Source: Lachnospiraceae bacterium UBA7054 (GTDB lineage: Bacteria; Bacillota; Clostridia; Lachnospirales; Lachnospiraceae). From it: a stretch of DNA of 41,236 bases. Positions 1 through 8,510 of this stretch are shown here, piece after piece (positions within the stretch are counted from its first letter, which is position 1; each line of letters begins with the position of its first letter). Location of the stretch: assembly GCA_002492725.1 (NCBI GenBank), contig DLAF01000051.1, positions 1 to 41,236 of the forward strand, in the 5' to 3' direction. The translations under genes were made by a program, and so were the position numbers. The notes under the pieces were generated by a model that saw only the letters and a list, made by a program, of their open reading frames with translations, had not been told where the DNA came from and did no database searches.

Positions 1-130
1 GTTCGGTATTCATCTGACAGCCAAACGTGACTACGCAGGCCTTTGGAGCCTGGCCATGCGCACGAATAAAAGCTGCCACCGCTTCGCGGCAACGCCCGAT
101 ATCTTTATCCTGCCCTTCCGTTTTTATCAC
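1..130 (-). CDS. miaB: tRNA methylthiotransferase MiaB, N-terminal part only (cut by window edge)
   Basis: Reading the minus strand from a GTG at 130 gives about 43 residues ending at the window edge in a VTFGCQMN stretch, the first Fe-S cysteine motif of the MiaB/MTTase family. MiaB is a radical-SAM enzyme that adds a methylthio group to isopentenyl-adenosine 37 of tRNAs. The GTG has an AGGAG six bases upstream; an in-frame TTG a few codons earlier is an alternative start. The radical-SAM core and TRAM domain lie outside the window, so completeness cannot be judged. The 246 bp between this start and the next gene hold no convincing gene. Confidence 0.82.
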   Translation of the reverse strand, partial: MIKTEGQDKDIGRCREAVAAFIRAHGQAPKACVVTFGCQMNTE

Positions 131-376
131 TTGATTCTCCTGCAATGTATGTTCTCCGCTTTATCCGCTTTAATATAAAATAGAGCGGAAACTCCGCCCA
201 CCGTCTTAGTGTTCGCGCTCTGAATTTTGCATAGCGAAACAATATATAGTATACTGAAATATCCGAAAAATAGCAACTATTTTTGCAAGCCATTTAACGT
301 TGCCTTAAATTATAAGCAGACGCAAAGCCGGCTTTTAACCAGAAGTCACTATGTAATCGCGGCATGCATTGCACTT

Positions 377-1138
377 TCAGGAAATGATCTGCCGTTTTCT
401 CTGCCTGCAGACCACTTCCTGCAAACCGATGTCTTCTATCATACTTTTCGCCGCCTTATAATCGGCACCGATGTCCTCTACCACATGTGCATCGGAGCCG
501 ATGGTCACATATTTTCCACCGTTAGCCTGATAGATTTCGAGTAACTCTTTCCCCGGCATAGTCTGTGTATGCCCCTTTCGCAGAGAAGATGTATTGATTT
601 CAAGAATCATATCTTTTTCGACAAGCGTTGAAAATATTTCTTTCATTACGGCTTCCGTATAATAGATTTCTCCATAATACCGTTTGGGAAAGTCGATATG
701 TCCCAATACGTCAAATCCCCCTGCCTGCACAGTCTTTAATACTTCCTGCCAGTATAAAGTAAAAAATTCCTTAGCGGAATACTGCTCTCTCACTTGTTGA
801 CACGGGAACATGTCGCCAATCCAGTGAATGCTTCCGATGATCAGGTCATAGGGGTATTTTGCCAATTCCGTCAACTGTTCCTGATACAGATGCGGTTCCC
901 CAAACTCAAATCCTGCCAGCACTTCGATGCCGCCGTCCGACTCGTTTTTGACAGCCCGGAACCGCTCCCAAAATGTATCAGGTTCATAATAGTGATATCC
1001 GTAATCGTTCGAATTCCAGTCCACATGATCCGTAAAACAGATCGTTTCGATTCCTTTCCTCTTTGCCTCTGATATATAATCTTCCATCTTCGCTTCCGAA
1101 TCACAGGAGCATTCCGTGTGGATGTGCAGATCTTTCAT
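377..1138 (-). CDS. PHP-domain phosphoesterase, histidinol-phosphatase (HisJ/HisK) family
   Basis: 253 residues. The N-terminus carries the PHP metal motif HIHTECS, followed by FTDHVDW near residue 40, GSIHW near 100, GHIDFPKRY near 145 and GSDAH near 215: the metal-binding His/Asp set of the polymerase-and-histidinol-phosphatase fold. Family members hydrolyse histidinol phosphate or related phosphomonoesters in the cytoplasm. No other his gene is nearby, so the substrate is uncertain. The ATG overlaps the stop of the upstream methyltransferase by 4 bp, so it is the last gene of a coupled four-gene run (HAD, GNAT, methyltransferase, PHP). Confidence 0.85.
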   Translation of the reverse strand: MKDLHIHTECSCDSEAKMEDYISEAKRKGIETICFTDHVDWNSNDYGYHYYEPDTFWERFRAVKNESDGGIEVLAGFEFGEPHLYQEQLTELAKYPYDLIIGSIHWIGDMFPCQQVREQYSAKEFFTLYWQEVLKTVQAGGFDVLGHIDFPKRYYGEIYYTEAVMKEIFSTLVEKDMILEINTSSLRKGHTQTMPGKELLEIYQANGGKYVTIGSDAHVVEDIGADYKAAKSMIEDIGLQEVVCRQRKRQIIS

Positions 1139-1869
1139 TTTGTTGTTTTCTCTCCCTTAACCATAAAGTACAGTTCCGTAATATCCTCCAGCTGGCATTC
1201 CATATACCCGTCTATGACAAAACCGGCTGCAAGCATTCCGCCTAAATACGTCTCCATGGAATGTCCGTACTCAATCCAGTCAGAATCATCATGCTCCTTG
1301 GAACAAAAGGGTATTTCATGTACGGCTTTGTAATACCCGCCGTTTTCGTCCTCAATATAATCGCACATATAATTGACAGGACTTGGCGCCATCATGATAA
1401 AGCTTCCTCCCTGCTTTAAGACCCGGAAGCATTCCCCAAAAACGACCGCAGGCTCCGGAACATACATGAAGGACGGCGGATTTATGATACAGTCAAAACA
1501 GCCATCTGTAAACATGGACAGGTCGCACATATTTCCCTTGACCAGTTCGATCTGTAAGTTTTCAAGTGCCGCCACCTCGCGGTCCTTCTCCAGCATTTTG
1601 CCTGAAAGATCGACAACTGTCACTTCCGCGCCGGCACATGCAAGCAAGGGTGCCTGCAGACCGCCCGCGCCGGCCAGACAGAGGACTTTTTTACCTCTGA
1701 TATCCCCCAGCCATTCCTGCGGAATATTCTTTTCAAAGAACTTTAGCCGCAGCCTGCCCTCCCGCGCGTCCTGAAGATCCTTTGCGGCCGCGCCCTCGGT
1801 CCAATCCACACAGTTGTCAACAAGGGCGTCGATATTCTTTTCAACTTGTAAAAAAATGTCCTTTTTCAT
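1135..1869 (-). CDS. Class I SAM-dependent methyltransferase
   Basis: 244 residues from the ATG at 1869; an upstream in-frame ATG at 1896 would overlap the GNAT gene and lacks a better ribosome site. SAM-binding motif I (VLCLAGAGG) is near residue 60, the acidic end of beta-2 (VTVVDLSGKML) near 82 and motif IV (CIINPPSFMY) near 125. This is the Methyltransf_11/25 type fold. The substrate is unknown. It starts 4 bp after the GNAT stop and overlaps the PHP gene by 4 bp, so the three are probably translated together. Confidence 0.85.
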   Translation of the reverse strand: MKKDIFLQVEKNIDALVDNCVDWTEGAAAKDLQDAREGRLRLKFFEKNIPQEWLGDIRGKKVLCLAGAGGLQAPLLACAGAEVTVVDLSGKMLEKDREVAALENLQIELVKGNMCDLSMFTDGCFDCIINPPSFMYVPEPAVVFGECFRVLKQGGSFIMMAPSPVNYMCDYIEDENGGYYKAVHEIPFCSKEHDDSDWIEYGHSMETYLGGMLAAGFVIDGYMECQLEDITELYFMVKGEKTTK

Positions 1870-1873
1870 TGAT

Positions 1874-2428
1874 TCATCCCCCACAAAGCGCCTCATAAAA
1901 GGAATAATCCACCTGACCGCTCATATGTGTCAGCGCACCCTCCTCCAGTTCCTTTACCATCAGGCAGTCCGGATGCGGCAGGCTGATCTTGGGCCCAGCC
2001 TCGATCCCGAACAGATAGCTTGACTGAAATCCACGCGGATTGTAATTTTTCGGATCCCCCTCGACCAGAATCACCCGAAAGCCCATCTCTTTTGCTTTCG
2101 CAAAGCCATATTCCAAGAGAGCTTTTGAGATATGCTGTCTCTGCAATGCCGTCTTGACGGCAACCGGCGTAAGGAGTAACAGCTCATCCTCATATCTGCC
2201 TTCAATGTGAAAGCGCGAAAACATCGCGCAGCCGATCACTTCGTCGTTTTCGTCCACCATCACCAGGTCAAGCGCCGGGAGGTAGTATTTCTTCGCGCGG
2301 ATTTCCTCCACCAAAGCCCTTACCATCCTGCCTTCCTCCGGGCTGTCCCATTCCGCAAAAACAGTTTCCACCAATTTAAGCGACGGACGCAGATATTTTA
2401 CTTCCATCGGTTTTATGATTCTGTCCAT
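1874..2428 (-). CDS. GNAT-family N-acetyltransferase
   Basis: 184 residues with the GNAT pattern: beta-4 LLLLTPVAV, then an acetyl-CoA loop RQHISKALL near residue 105, then RVILVEGDPKNY and NPRGF. The usual Q/RxxGxG/A loop is eroded (RQHISK lacks the glycines), which is tolerated in the YhbS-like branch this resembles. Acceptor unknown. It overlaps the 3' end of the upstream HAD gene by 16 bp and has a strong AGGAAAGG-type ribosome site before the ATG. Confidence 0.8.
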   Translation of the reverse strand: MDRIIKPMEVKYLRPSLKLVETVFAEWDSPEEGRMVRALVEEIRAKKYYLPALDLVMVDENDEVIGCAMFSRFHIEGRYEDELLLLTPVAVKTALQRQHISKALLEYGFAKAKEMGFRVILVEGDPKNYNPRGFQSSYLFGIEAGPKISLPHPDCLMVKELEEGALTHMSGQVDYSFYEALCGG

Positions 2429-3609
2429 CTTTTCCTTTCCTCACATAAAACATTTTCATCCAATAGCGTCAACAGTTCAGATAAATCAGTAACGCTATCT
2501 TCCTGCTTATCATTACGATCAATCAAAATAAACTGACAACCGGCACGAATCGCCGTCTCCCTGTCTTTTTCTTCATCTCCGACGAAAATCAATTCTTGGA
2601 TCGGTGTGGCAAATCTTTCAGAGATCATTTGCAGCCCCCTTCCATTCGGTTTTCGATATCCCGAAACAGCTGAGGAGACATAATAGTCAAAATATTCCAG
2701 CAATCCTGAAATATTCCGTCTGAACAGTTCATCCGGCATTGCGCTCGGCAGATCCGTCAATGCAGCGATTGCCCACCCCTTTTCTCTGAGTTTTTGCAAC
2801 ACCGGAATGGTCTCCGGGTAAATTTCCGCCTCTAACTTAAGCCCGCTCCAGAAAGTCTCGATACAGCTTTGGACCGGGACATCCAAATGCCATGGTTCCA
2901 AGGCTTTTATAAAGACAGATTCGGCGGAATACGCAATCTCCCGGTAATGGAGTCTCGGATTTATGTCTTTTAACATTTGCACCGAATTTTCAACGGTTCT
3001 CTGCGAGACATGACACTGATATTTCCGAATGATTTCTTCAAACCCTTCGTGATAAAAATCCGCCCACGAAAAAGGCAGCCCCACATAACGCATCAAGGTT
3101 CCACCCAGATCAAAAACAATAACTTTCAATTCTATTTTGCATCTCATATCATCTAAAAGATACATGCTATTCAAATAATTCTTAAATCCGGAAGAACGCG
3201 AAACAATATCACTTTTATCAATTCCCTGCATAATTTTTATTTCAAACTGTATTAAGGGACAATTTGAATCAAGATAATCTTCTTCTCTGCTATAAAAAAT
3301 TAAAATAGGATATTCTTTGGAAAAACGTTCTTCATGATATTTATAATATTTTTTCGAGGCACTGCTTAAGTTCAATTCATAAATATATAAATGATTGCAC
3401 GCAGCAATCGCTTGCTTTACATCATGATAAGTGTCCAGCTTTCTTACTTTTAAATCACTTTCATCCAAAAGCGTTAATCCAAATACCCGATCTATTTGGT
3501 CTAACACTTCGTCATTTGTTTTTTTACAAGGATAAATTTTATCTTGGTAATAAACTTCTAATTGATCGAAATAGCCGGGTTTTGTTGCAACAATATCTTT
3601 GAATTCCAT
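2413..3609 (-). CDS. HAD hydrolase with an unrecognised N-terminal domain
   Basis: 398 residues from the ATG at 3609 (GAGAGG ten bases upstream; an in-frame TTG at 3615 is less likely). Residues from about 165 on are a HAD phosphatase: motif I VIVFDLGGTL, motif II ALTDLPS, lysine loop SGYRKPNG, and motif IV FVGDEEKDRETA followed by FILIDR. Residues 1 to about 160 match nothing I recognise and are rich in Tyr, Lys and Asp. The DNA for this part (about 3130-3609) is visibly more AT-rich than the HAD part, which suggests a fused, separately acquired module. First gene of the four-gene minus-strand run; substrate unknown. Confidence 0.75.
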   Translation of the reverse strand: MEFKDIVATKPGYFDQLEVYYQDKIYPCKKTNDEVLDQIDRVFGLTLLDESDLKVRKLDTYHDVKQAIAACNHLYIYELNLSSASKKYYKYHEERFSKEYPILIFYSREEDYLDSNCPLIQFEIKIMQGIDKSDIVSRSSGFKNYLNSMYLLDDMRCKIELKVIVFDLGGTLMRYVGLPFSWADFYHEGFEEIIRKYQCHVSQRTVENSVQMLKDINPRLHYREIAYSAESVFIKALEPWHLDVPVQSCIETFWSGLKLEAEIYPETIPVLQKLREKGWAIAALTDLPSAMPDELFRRNISGLLEYFDYYVSSAVSGYRKPNGRGLQMISERFATPIQELIFVGDEEKDRETAIRAGCQFILIDRNDKQEDSVTDLSELLTLLDENVLCEERKRWTES

Positions 3610-3915
3610 ATGCAAGCATCCTCTCTTTAATCATATCTCGTCAACAAATATACACCAATACGAATAGCGAGCGCACAAACCATTTTATTCGCCTGTACTT
3701 ACCCCTCCATTTTCCGCTTTTGATATGTTTCATGATACTACGTAAACTGAATAAAGTAAACGTCAAATCATATACCTATCAATAAACGCTCCTGCCTCAC
3801 AACAATTTTACCCAAAATATCAAATCTCCCGTGCAGGGTCATGTTACAATAAGCATAGATTCAACAGTGCGCAGATGCTGATACTATGAAATCGCGGAAG
3901 ACTTGGAGGTGGATC
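3610..3915. other. Divergent intergenic region, no gene seen
   Basis: About 300 AT-rich bases between the HAD operon (minus) and the AraC-GGDEF gene (plus). Both 5' ends face it, so it must hold both promoters. I see no convincing -35/-10 pair, RNA gene or long inverted repeat. Confidence 0.5.
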
Positions 3916-4710
3916 ATGCACAATATCGAACTTCTCATGGCCGCTCTTGCCTATATCGAGCAGCATTTAAGTGACGAGATCAAGACAGAAGACATTGCCG
4001 GCAGCTGTTTTTGTTCCAAATCCACCCTCGAAAAGCTGTTTCGCAAAGCGCAGCATATTTCCGTACATGATTACATTGTCCGCAGAAGAATGATGCTGGC
4101 GGCAAAAAAAATATCGCAAAATCCCCAAACGCCCATTCTGGACATTGCCATCGAGTACGGTTACAGCACTCACGAATCCTTCGCGCGCGCATTTGAACAA
4201 GTATGGAACTGTAAACCATCCGAATTTCGTCAAACGAAATTCACAGAACTGTTTCCCCGGAGAAACGCACCGCGGGAGGAAGGAGAAAATATGATACCGA
4301 GAACATCCGTAGATATCAGCGAATTATATGACTTATTTCAGGAAAGAAGGGACTGCTATTTTGTACTCAGCGACATCAAGCATCTGATCCCAATCAATGA
4401 GATTTCCCATAAAGCGGGTGATCTGGCCATTTTGGAGCAGATGCGGCGCATGACGGCGTCTGCCGGAGAAGACGATATCGTATTCCGTATCGGCGGCGAC
4501 GAGTTTTGTATGTTGACAGCCAGCAGCGACGCGGCTTATGCAGAACAGCTTGCCGAAAAAATCCGCCGTATGAATCAGCAGACCTTCTCCTATGAAGATC
4601 AGGAAATCCCTCTGTCGCTTCATGTGAATACCGTAAGTCTGCAAAACTGTCGTCATATCGAGGAAGTCTTTACGGGTCTGCACAGCGCGATCATCGAAGG
4701 CAAGGAATAG
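3916..4710 (+). CDS. AraC-family HTH regulator fused to a GGDEF-type domain
   Basis: 264 residues. The ATG at 3916 has GGAGG seven bases upstream; an earlier ATG at 3886 does not. Residues 1 to about 105 are an AraC/XylS double helix-turn-helix: DEIKTEDIAG and CSKSTLEKLFRKA form the first unit, ILDIAIEYGYSTHESFARAF with PSEFR the second. Residues from about 125 form a GGDEF-like domain: FVLSDIKHL near the metal site, AGDLAILEQM, then an intact RIGGDEF near residue 195. The domain looks short at its C-terminus and lacks the usual closing segment, so diguanylate cyclase activity is doubtful; it could instead sense nucleotide. It stands alone, divergent from the HAD operon. Confidence 0.85.
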   Translation: MHNIELLMAALAYIEQHLSDEIKTEDIAGSCFCSKSTLEKLFRKAQHISVHDYIVRRRMMLAAKKISQNPQTPILDIAIEYGYSTHESFARAFEQVWNCKPSEFRQTKFTELFPRRNAPREEGENMIPRTSVDISELYDLFQERRDCYFVLSDIKHLIPINEISHKAGDLAILEQMRRMTASAGEDDIVFRIGGDEFCMLTASSDAAYAEQLAEKIRRMNQQTFSYEDQEIPLSLHVNTVSLQNCRHIEEVFTGLHSAIIEGKE

Positions 4711-4744
4711 CGAAATGGCATAAAAGCCTCAGTCGCTCTATCTC

Positions 4745-4793
4745 CAAAAACAATTTCGCTCAGGAACGGATCACTGAAAAAAGGTCCTGAGCG
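4745..4793 (-). terminator. Rho-independent terminator for the M18 aminopeptidase gene
   Basis: On the minus strand a 9-bp perfect stem (CGCTCAGGA with TCCTGAGCG, 4757-4765 and 4785-4793) with a 19-base loop is followed by a T-rich tail containing TTTTT. The 5' arm lies inside the last codons of the aminopeptidase, an economical arrangement. The plus-strand AraC gene ends about 35 bp away. Confidence 0.5.
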
Positions 4794-6039
4794 CCTTAAT
4801 CAGATACTCCGGGTCTTTCGCACCCGCCGTCTCCAACGCCGAGTGCATGGCAAGCTGCGGCAGGCCGATATCGACCGTGCTGACCGACACCTGCGACATC
4901 GCGATATTACCGAGCGTAGACCCGCCAGGAATATCGGAACGGTTCGCATAGGTCTGATAAGGCACATCTGCACGATTGCAGAGATCCTTCATTACGGCCG
5001 CAGAATAAGCGTCAGTGGCATATTTCTGACTTCCGTGATACTTGATCACGATTCCCCCATTCAGCATGGGTCTGTTTGTCTCATCTGCCTTCCCCGGATG
5101 ATTCGGGTGGAGCGCATGCGCATTATCTGCGGAAATAAGGAAGCTGTCTGCGATCATGCACAAATATTCTTCTCTGCTGATTGTAAGCCCACAACATATT
5201 CTTTCCAGTACATCTTTCAAAAAAGTAGACGCCGCTCCCTGTTTCGTACCGCTGCCCACTTCCTCATTGTCAAATACCACGCACAAGTTTACATAATTTT
5301 CAGGGGCGCAATCTGCCAGCGCCGCCATCCCCGCATACGCACATTCGAGATCGTCAAGTCTCGGTCCCGCAATAAAAGCGTCATCTACGCCGACCAGACG
5401 ACACTTATCTCTGTTATATAAAAACAGATCGCTGCCCAGAATATCCTTTTCCTTCACACCAGTTGCTTTGGCAATCTGTTTCATCAGACTGCCCTTGCCG
5501 GACACCGCGCCGACGATCGGCTGCATATCTGTCTGAGGATTGTATTCCACTCCTTTATTCATATCACGGTTCATATGGATTGCCAAATTGGGAATGATCG
5601 CCGTGTCCCGTTCAAGATTGACCAAACAGCTGCGCAGCCCATCTCCGTCTTTGACAACAATCCTGCCCGCCACGGAAAGCGGCCTGTCCAACCATGTGGA
5701 AAGGATCATCCCGCCGTACTTTTCCACATTCAGCTTTAGATAATAAGGATCTGCCGCAATCTCCGGCGATTCCTTGAGCTTAAAACACGGAGAATCGCTG
5801 TGCGCCGCCACCATACGAAATCCCAAAGATTTTGTAGACGGCAAGGTAAAGGCCATGAGGGAAGAACCGTTTCGGTTTACATAATACTTTCTGCCTTTTT
5901 CCAGCTTCCAGGTATCTTTTTCATGAAGCCTGACAAATCCCTGCTTATCCAACATTTTTTCCAAATTTGCCACCGCATGGAAGCAGGTGGGGCTTTCGTC
6001 TATAAAAGTAAATAATTTGTGCAGATCAATCTTTTTCAT
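4771..6039 (-). CDS. M18-family zinc aminopeptidase
   Basis: 422 residues from the ATG at 6039 (AGAGG eight bases upstream). Family marks: VAAHSDSPCFKLK (first zinc His) near residue 85, RLDDLECAYAG (bridging Asp) near 230, DNEEVGSGTKQGA (catalytic and zinc Glu pair) near 260, ISADNAHALHPNHP near 315, PGGSTLGNI near 375 and a C-terminal IGLPQLAMHSALE with the last zinc His. Length fits M18 enzymes, which form dodecameric cytoplasmic shells and trim N-terminal residues from peptides. The nearby Cof-type HAD gene begins 50 bp upstream. Confidence 0.93.
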   Translation of the reverse strand: MKKIDLHKLFTFIDESPTCFHAVANLEKMLDKQGFVRLHEKDTWKLEKGRKYYVNRNGSSLMAFTLPSTKSLGFRMVAAHSDSPCFKLKESPEIAADPYYLKLNVEKYGGMILSTWLDRPLSVAGRIVVKDGDGLRSCLVNLERDTAIIPNLAIHMNRDMNKGVEYNPQTDMQPIVGAVSGKGSLMKQIAKATGVKEKDILGSDLFLYNRDKCRLVGVDDAFIAGPRLDDLECAYAGMAALADCAPENYVNLCVVFDNEEVGSGTKQGAASTFLKDVLERICCGLTISREEYLCMIADSFLISADNAHALHPNHPGKADETNRPMLNGGIVIKYHGSQKYATDAYSAAVMKDLCNRADVPYQTYANRSDIPGGSTLGNIAMSQVSVSTVDIGLPQLAMHSALETAGAKDPEYLIKALRTFFQ

Positions 6040-6089
6040 ATCTCTATCCTCTTTCCTCATATGATTCATTTCATCGTACCTCTATATCA

Positions 6090-6836
6090 TTATAACAAAT
6101 ATTTCTCAAGATACCTCGCAACGCCGTCCATATCATTACTTTCGGTGACAAAATCCGCTGCGGCAAGCGCCTCATCAATCGCATTGGCAACCGCAACGCC
6201 CATGCCGCAATTCTTGATTGCCTCTATATCATCGTTATCGTCTCCGAAATAGACCGCTTCCTTTGCATCAATGCCTACCGCCTCCAACATGCTGTTAATC
6301 CCGTTCCATTTCGTTGCTTCCCGATCCATGATCTGGATTAACTTACCTTCCGCCACCGTCATGTAAGTATCTGAGGTCAAAGCCCTTTCTACTTCCGGAC
6401 AGATATCTTTTTCATTGCTGCTAAGCAGGAGTTTATATATCACACTGTTCGTTGGCAACGCAGGAAAGTCAAAAAAAACCGCCGCATTCCATTCCGGTAT
6501 CGGCACATTTGAAAAAATACCATCGCCTGTCTCCATTGACAAAACCAGATCCGGTATCTTAATTACCTTTTCCAAAATGGTTTCCGCACTGGATGATGAA
6601 ATACCATTTTCGATGATACTTTGCGGTAAAACGATCCTGGCTCCATTTAATGTGGTCATCGCCTCAAAGCCAATTTGAGCGCGATAGTCTAAAACAGCCC
6701 GTTCCGGACGGGCTGTTGCTGCCATGAGGAGCATTCCCCTGTCATGGCACTTTTTCAGGACAGAATATGTATACTCTGATACGGTTTTATCCGTGCGAAG
6801 CAAGGTTCGATCCAAATCAGTAACGATTGCTTTCAT
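6090..6836 (-). CDS. Cof-type HAD-IIB phosphatase
   Basis: 248 residues from the ATG at 6836, preceded by GAAAGG. Motif I is TDLDRTLLRTD at residues 5-15, motif II AATARPERA near 40, a C2B cap follows, and motifs III/IV appear as KLIQIMDREATKWNGI near 170 and YFGDDNDDIEAI near 198, then MGVAVANA. This group dephosphorylates sugar phosphates or cofactors such as FMN. The start lies 29 bp beyond the stop of the upstream membrane-protein gene, so the two may be cotranscribed. Confidence 0.88.
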   Translation of the reverse strand: MKAIVTDLDRTLLRTDKTVSEYTYSVLKKCHDRGMLLMAATARPERAVLDYRAQIGFEAMTTLNGARIVLPQSIIENGISSSSAETILEKVIKIPDLVLSMETGDGIFSNVPIPEWNAAVFFDFPALPTNSVIYKLLLSSNEKDICPEVERALTSDTYMTVAEGKLIQIMDREATKWNGINSMLEAVGIDAKEAVYFGDDNDDIEAIKNCGMGVAVANAIDEALAAADFVTESNDMDGVARYLEKYLL

Positions 6837-6864
6837 CCCGCTTATCCTTTCACCAAATAGGAAT

Positions 6865-7515
6865 TTAGAAAACAAACATGATCCATAAAATCGGATACGT
6901 TTTCCTGATATCTCTGTTCGTTAAAAGATACACACTTCCAAAAGCCAGACCGGATATCATCGTTACGATACCTGTTGCAATATCTTTGGTAAAAAAATGC
7001 CCGATCCCCCACGTGATTGCGACGATGATGCCGCCATAAGGAATATTTCGTTTCTGAAACCACTTTTCAAACGCGTTTTGTCCGAATATCAGAATCAGCG
7101 TTACCAAGATCGTTTCAAAAATATAATAAAGATATTGAAAAATGAATTTCACGGGACCGTTTGCATAAAATTCCTGTAACACCTTGCTGCCGCCCCAATC
7201 ATAATAGGAAAGGCATAAACTCCCAATGATAAATAAAATAATGAGTAGCCATTGCCAAACAGCCACTTTATTCCCTTTTTGAAATATGTCAAAATCTAAT
7301 TTTTTCTTTGCAAACCGAATAATGCCCCAGCTTACAGCGCCCCATAAAATACAGGTGATCACCCAGTGACTGATTGCCTGCAAATCCGTCCATTCCTTTA
7401 TGGGAGCGCCATATATAACGGGTTCGATCCCAAAAGCCAGCACCACTTCCAAACCAATCCCTGCAAATGCAGATAACGCTAACAAAAAATACTGTGTCCC
7501 CGATACTTTTTTCAT
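6865..7515 (-). CDS. Polytopic membrane protein, CPBP/CAAX-protease-like (copy 1)
   Basis: 216 residues with about six hydrophobic segments. The C-terminal half contains FQYLYYIFE, FGQNAFEKWF, PYGGIIVAITWGIGHF and a final helix; GGIIVAxTWGIxHF resembles the third conserved motif of CPBP (Abi) intramembrane proteins, but the usual EExxxR motif is not evident, so proteolytic activity is doubtful. A related gene lies at 33659-34333 with matching blocks in the same order. Role unknown; some CPBP members act in bacteriocin immunity or prenyl-protein processing. Confidence 0.65.
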   Translation of the reverse strand: MKKVSGTQYFLLALSAFAGIGLEVVLAFGIEPVIYGAPIKEWTDLQAISHWVITCILWGAVSWGIIRFAKKKLDFDIFQKGNKVAVWQWLLIILFIIGSLCLSYYDWGGSKVLQEFYANGPVKFIFQYLYYIFETILVTLILIFGQNAFEKWFQKRNIPYGGIIVAITWGIGHFFTKDIATGIVTMISGLAFGSVYLLTNRDIRKTYPILWIMFVF

Positions 7516-7543
7516 AAAAACCGTTTCTCCCGATTACTCCTTA

Positions 7544-7604
7544 AAGAAGGCATTTACTGCACCCGAGTTTCACGCAGTGGAACTCGCGTAGTTAATGCCG
7601 CAGG
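7544..7604 (-). terminator. Possible terminator after the degV-family gene
   Basis: Nested inverted repeat on the minus strand: outer GCATT/AATGC (7550-7554 and 7594-7598) and inner CGAGTT/AACTCG (7564-7569 and 7581-7586), followed by CTTCTTT. The internal bulge and weak T-tract keep this tentative. Confidence 0.3.
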
Positions 7605-8461
7605 CATTTACTACAGGCGACTGCCAGCGACCCGGGCCCAATATGACAGGCGATGCTCAATGACAGTGGATCCATATGCACCTCAAATCCCGGGAAAGCC
7701 TCCTCCACCTCCCGCTTTAGCTGCTCCGCCGCCTCCCTGTCATAGGTATAAGCAATCTGCAGATGAATATTGTCAGGTTTTGCGCCGTCAAAACGCTTCT
7801 CCATATCATTTCTGATCGCATTTATCATCATGCTCTTTCCCTGAGAAACTGTTCTCGCCTTCGCGAAAGCGTCCAGTTTTTCTCCCTGGATCTGCAAAAC
7901 GGGCTTTAATCTTAAAATTGTCCCCAGCGCAGCCGCCGCAGGCGTAATCCTGCCGCCCTTTTTCAGATAATAGAGTGTATCCAGCATGATGTAGATGCTG
8001 GAATTAAACTTATCCTCCTCCAAAATCTTCTTGATCTGCGCCGCGTCCATGCCTTTCTCCACAAGCATCAGGGCGTCAAGCGCCGACTGTCTCTGCGTTA
8101 CGGAAATACGCTGGTTGTTGACCACCTGCACCTTTCCGTCGTAATCTTCGGCAAGCATGAGCGCACTCTGACAGGAACCGCTTAAACCGCTGGACATGGG
8201 AATGTGTACGATCTCGTCATGGGTCAAAAGCACTTCGTCCCAAAGCTTCAGCACGGACTCGGGACTTGGCTGGCTGGTGATCACATCCGCGTTCTCAGCA
8301 AGGCGTTTATAAAACTCCTCCTGGGTCAACGTGATATCCTCATAATAGGTCTCCTCACCTATCATAAAGGGCATCGGCAGCACATAGAGGCCGTATTCCT
8401 TTGCCTGTGCCTGTGTAATACCGCTGTTACTGTCGGTGATGACTGCAATTTTTTTTGACAT
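7592..8461 (-). CDS. DegV-family fatty-acid-binding protein (FakB type)
   Basis: 289 residues from the ATG at 8461, with GGGAGAGGCGG just upstream; the reading frame extends further 5' without a better start. N-terminal KIAVITDSNSG, TSQPSPE near residue 63, the acyl-carboxylate loop PMSSGLSGS near 92, and YYLKKGGRI near 168 are DegV hallmarks, ending in HIGPGSLAVAC. FakB proteins hold a fatty acid so FakA can phosphorylate it, feeding exogenous acids into phospholipid synthesis. A FakA homologue lies one gene upstream, across recG, supporting this role. Confidence 0.9.
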   Translation of the reverse strand: MSKKIAVITDSNSGITQAQAKEYGLYVLPMPFMIGEETYYEDITLTQEEFYKRLAENADVITSQPSPESVLKLWDEVLLTHDEIVHIPMSSGLSGSCQSALMLAEDYDGKVQVVNNQRISVTQRQSALDALMLVEKGMDAAQIKKILEEDKFNSSIYIMLDTLYYLKKGGRITPAAAALGTILRLKPVLQIQGEKLDAFAKARTVSQGKSMMINAIRNDMEKRFDGAKPDNIHLQIAYTYDREAAEQLKREVEEAFPGFEVHMDPLSLSIACHIGPGSLAVACSKCLRH

Positions 8462-8510
8462 ATGTTCCGCCTCTCCCATGTTGATTATAGTCTCTCTTAC
8501 GAGTGTACCG

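Noticed and set aside
105..293. 62-codon minus-strand frame across the miaB start
   Set aside because: It overlaps the miaB 5' end in another frame, has no ribosome site and no protein-like pattern.
4711..4757. Stem between AGCGAAAT and ATTTCGCT as a terminator for the AraC gene
   Set aside because: The loop is over 35 bases and it competes with the stronger 4757-4793 stem.
7549..7611. Repeated 11-mer AGGCATTTACT near the degV end
   Set aside because: Two short copies only; explained by the local inverted repeat and chance.
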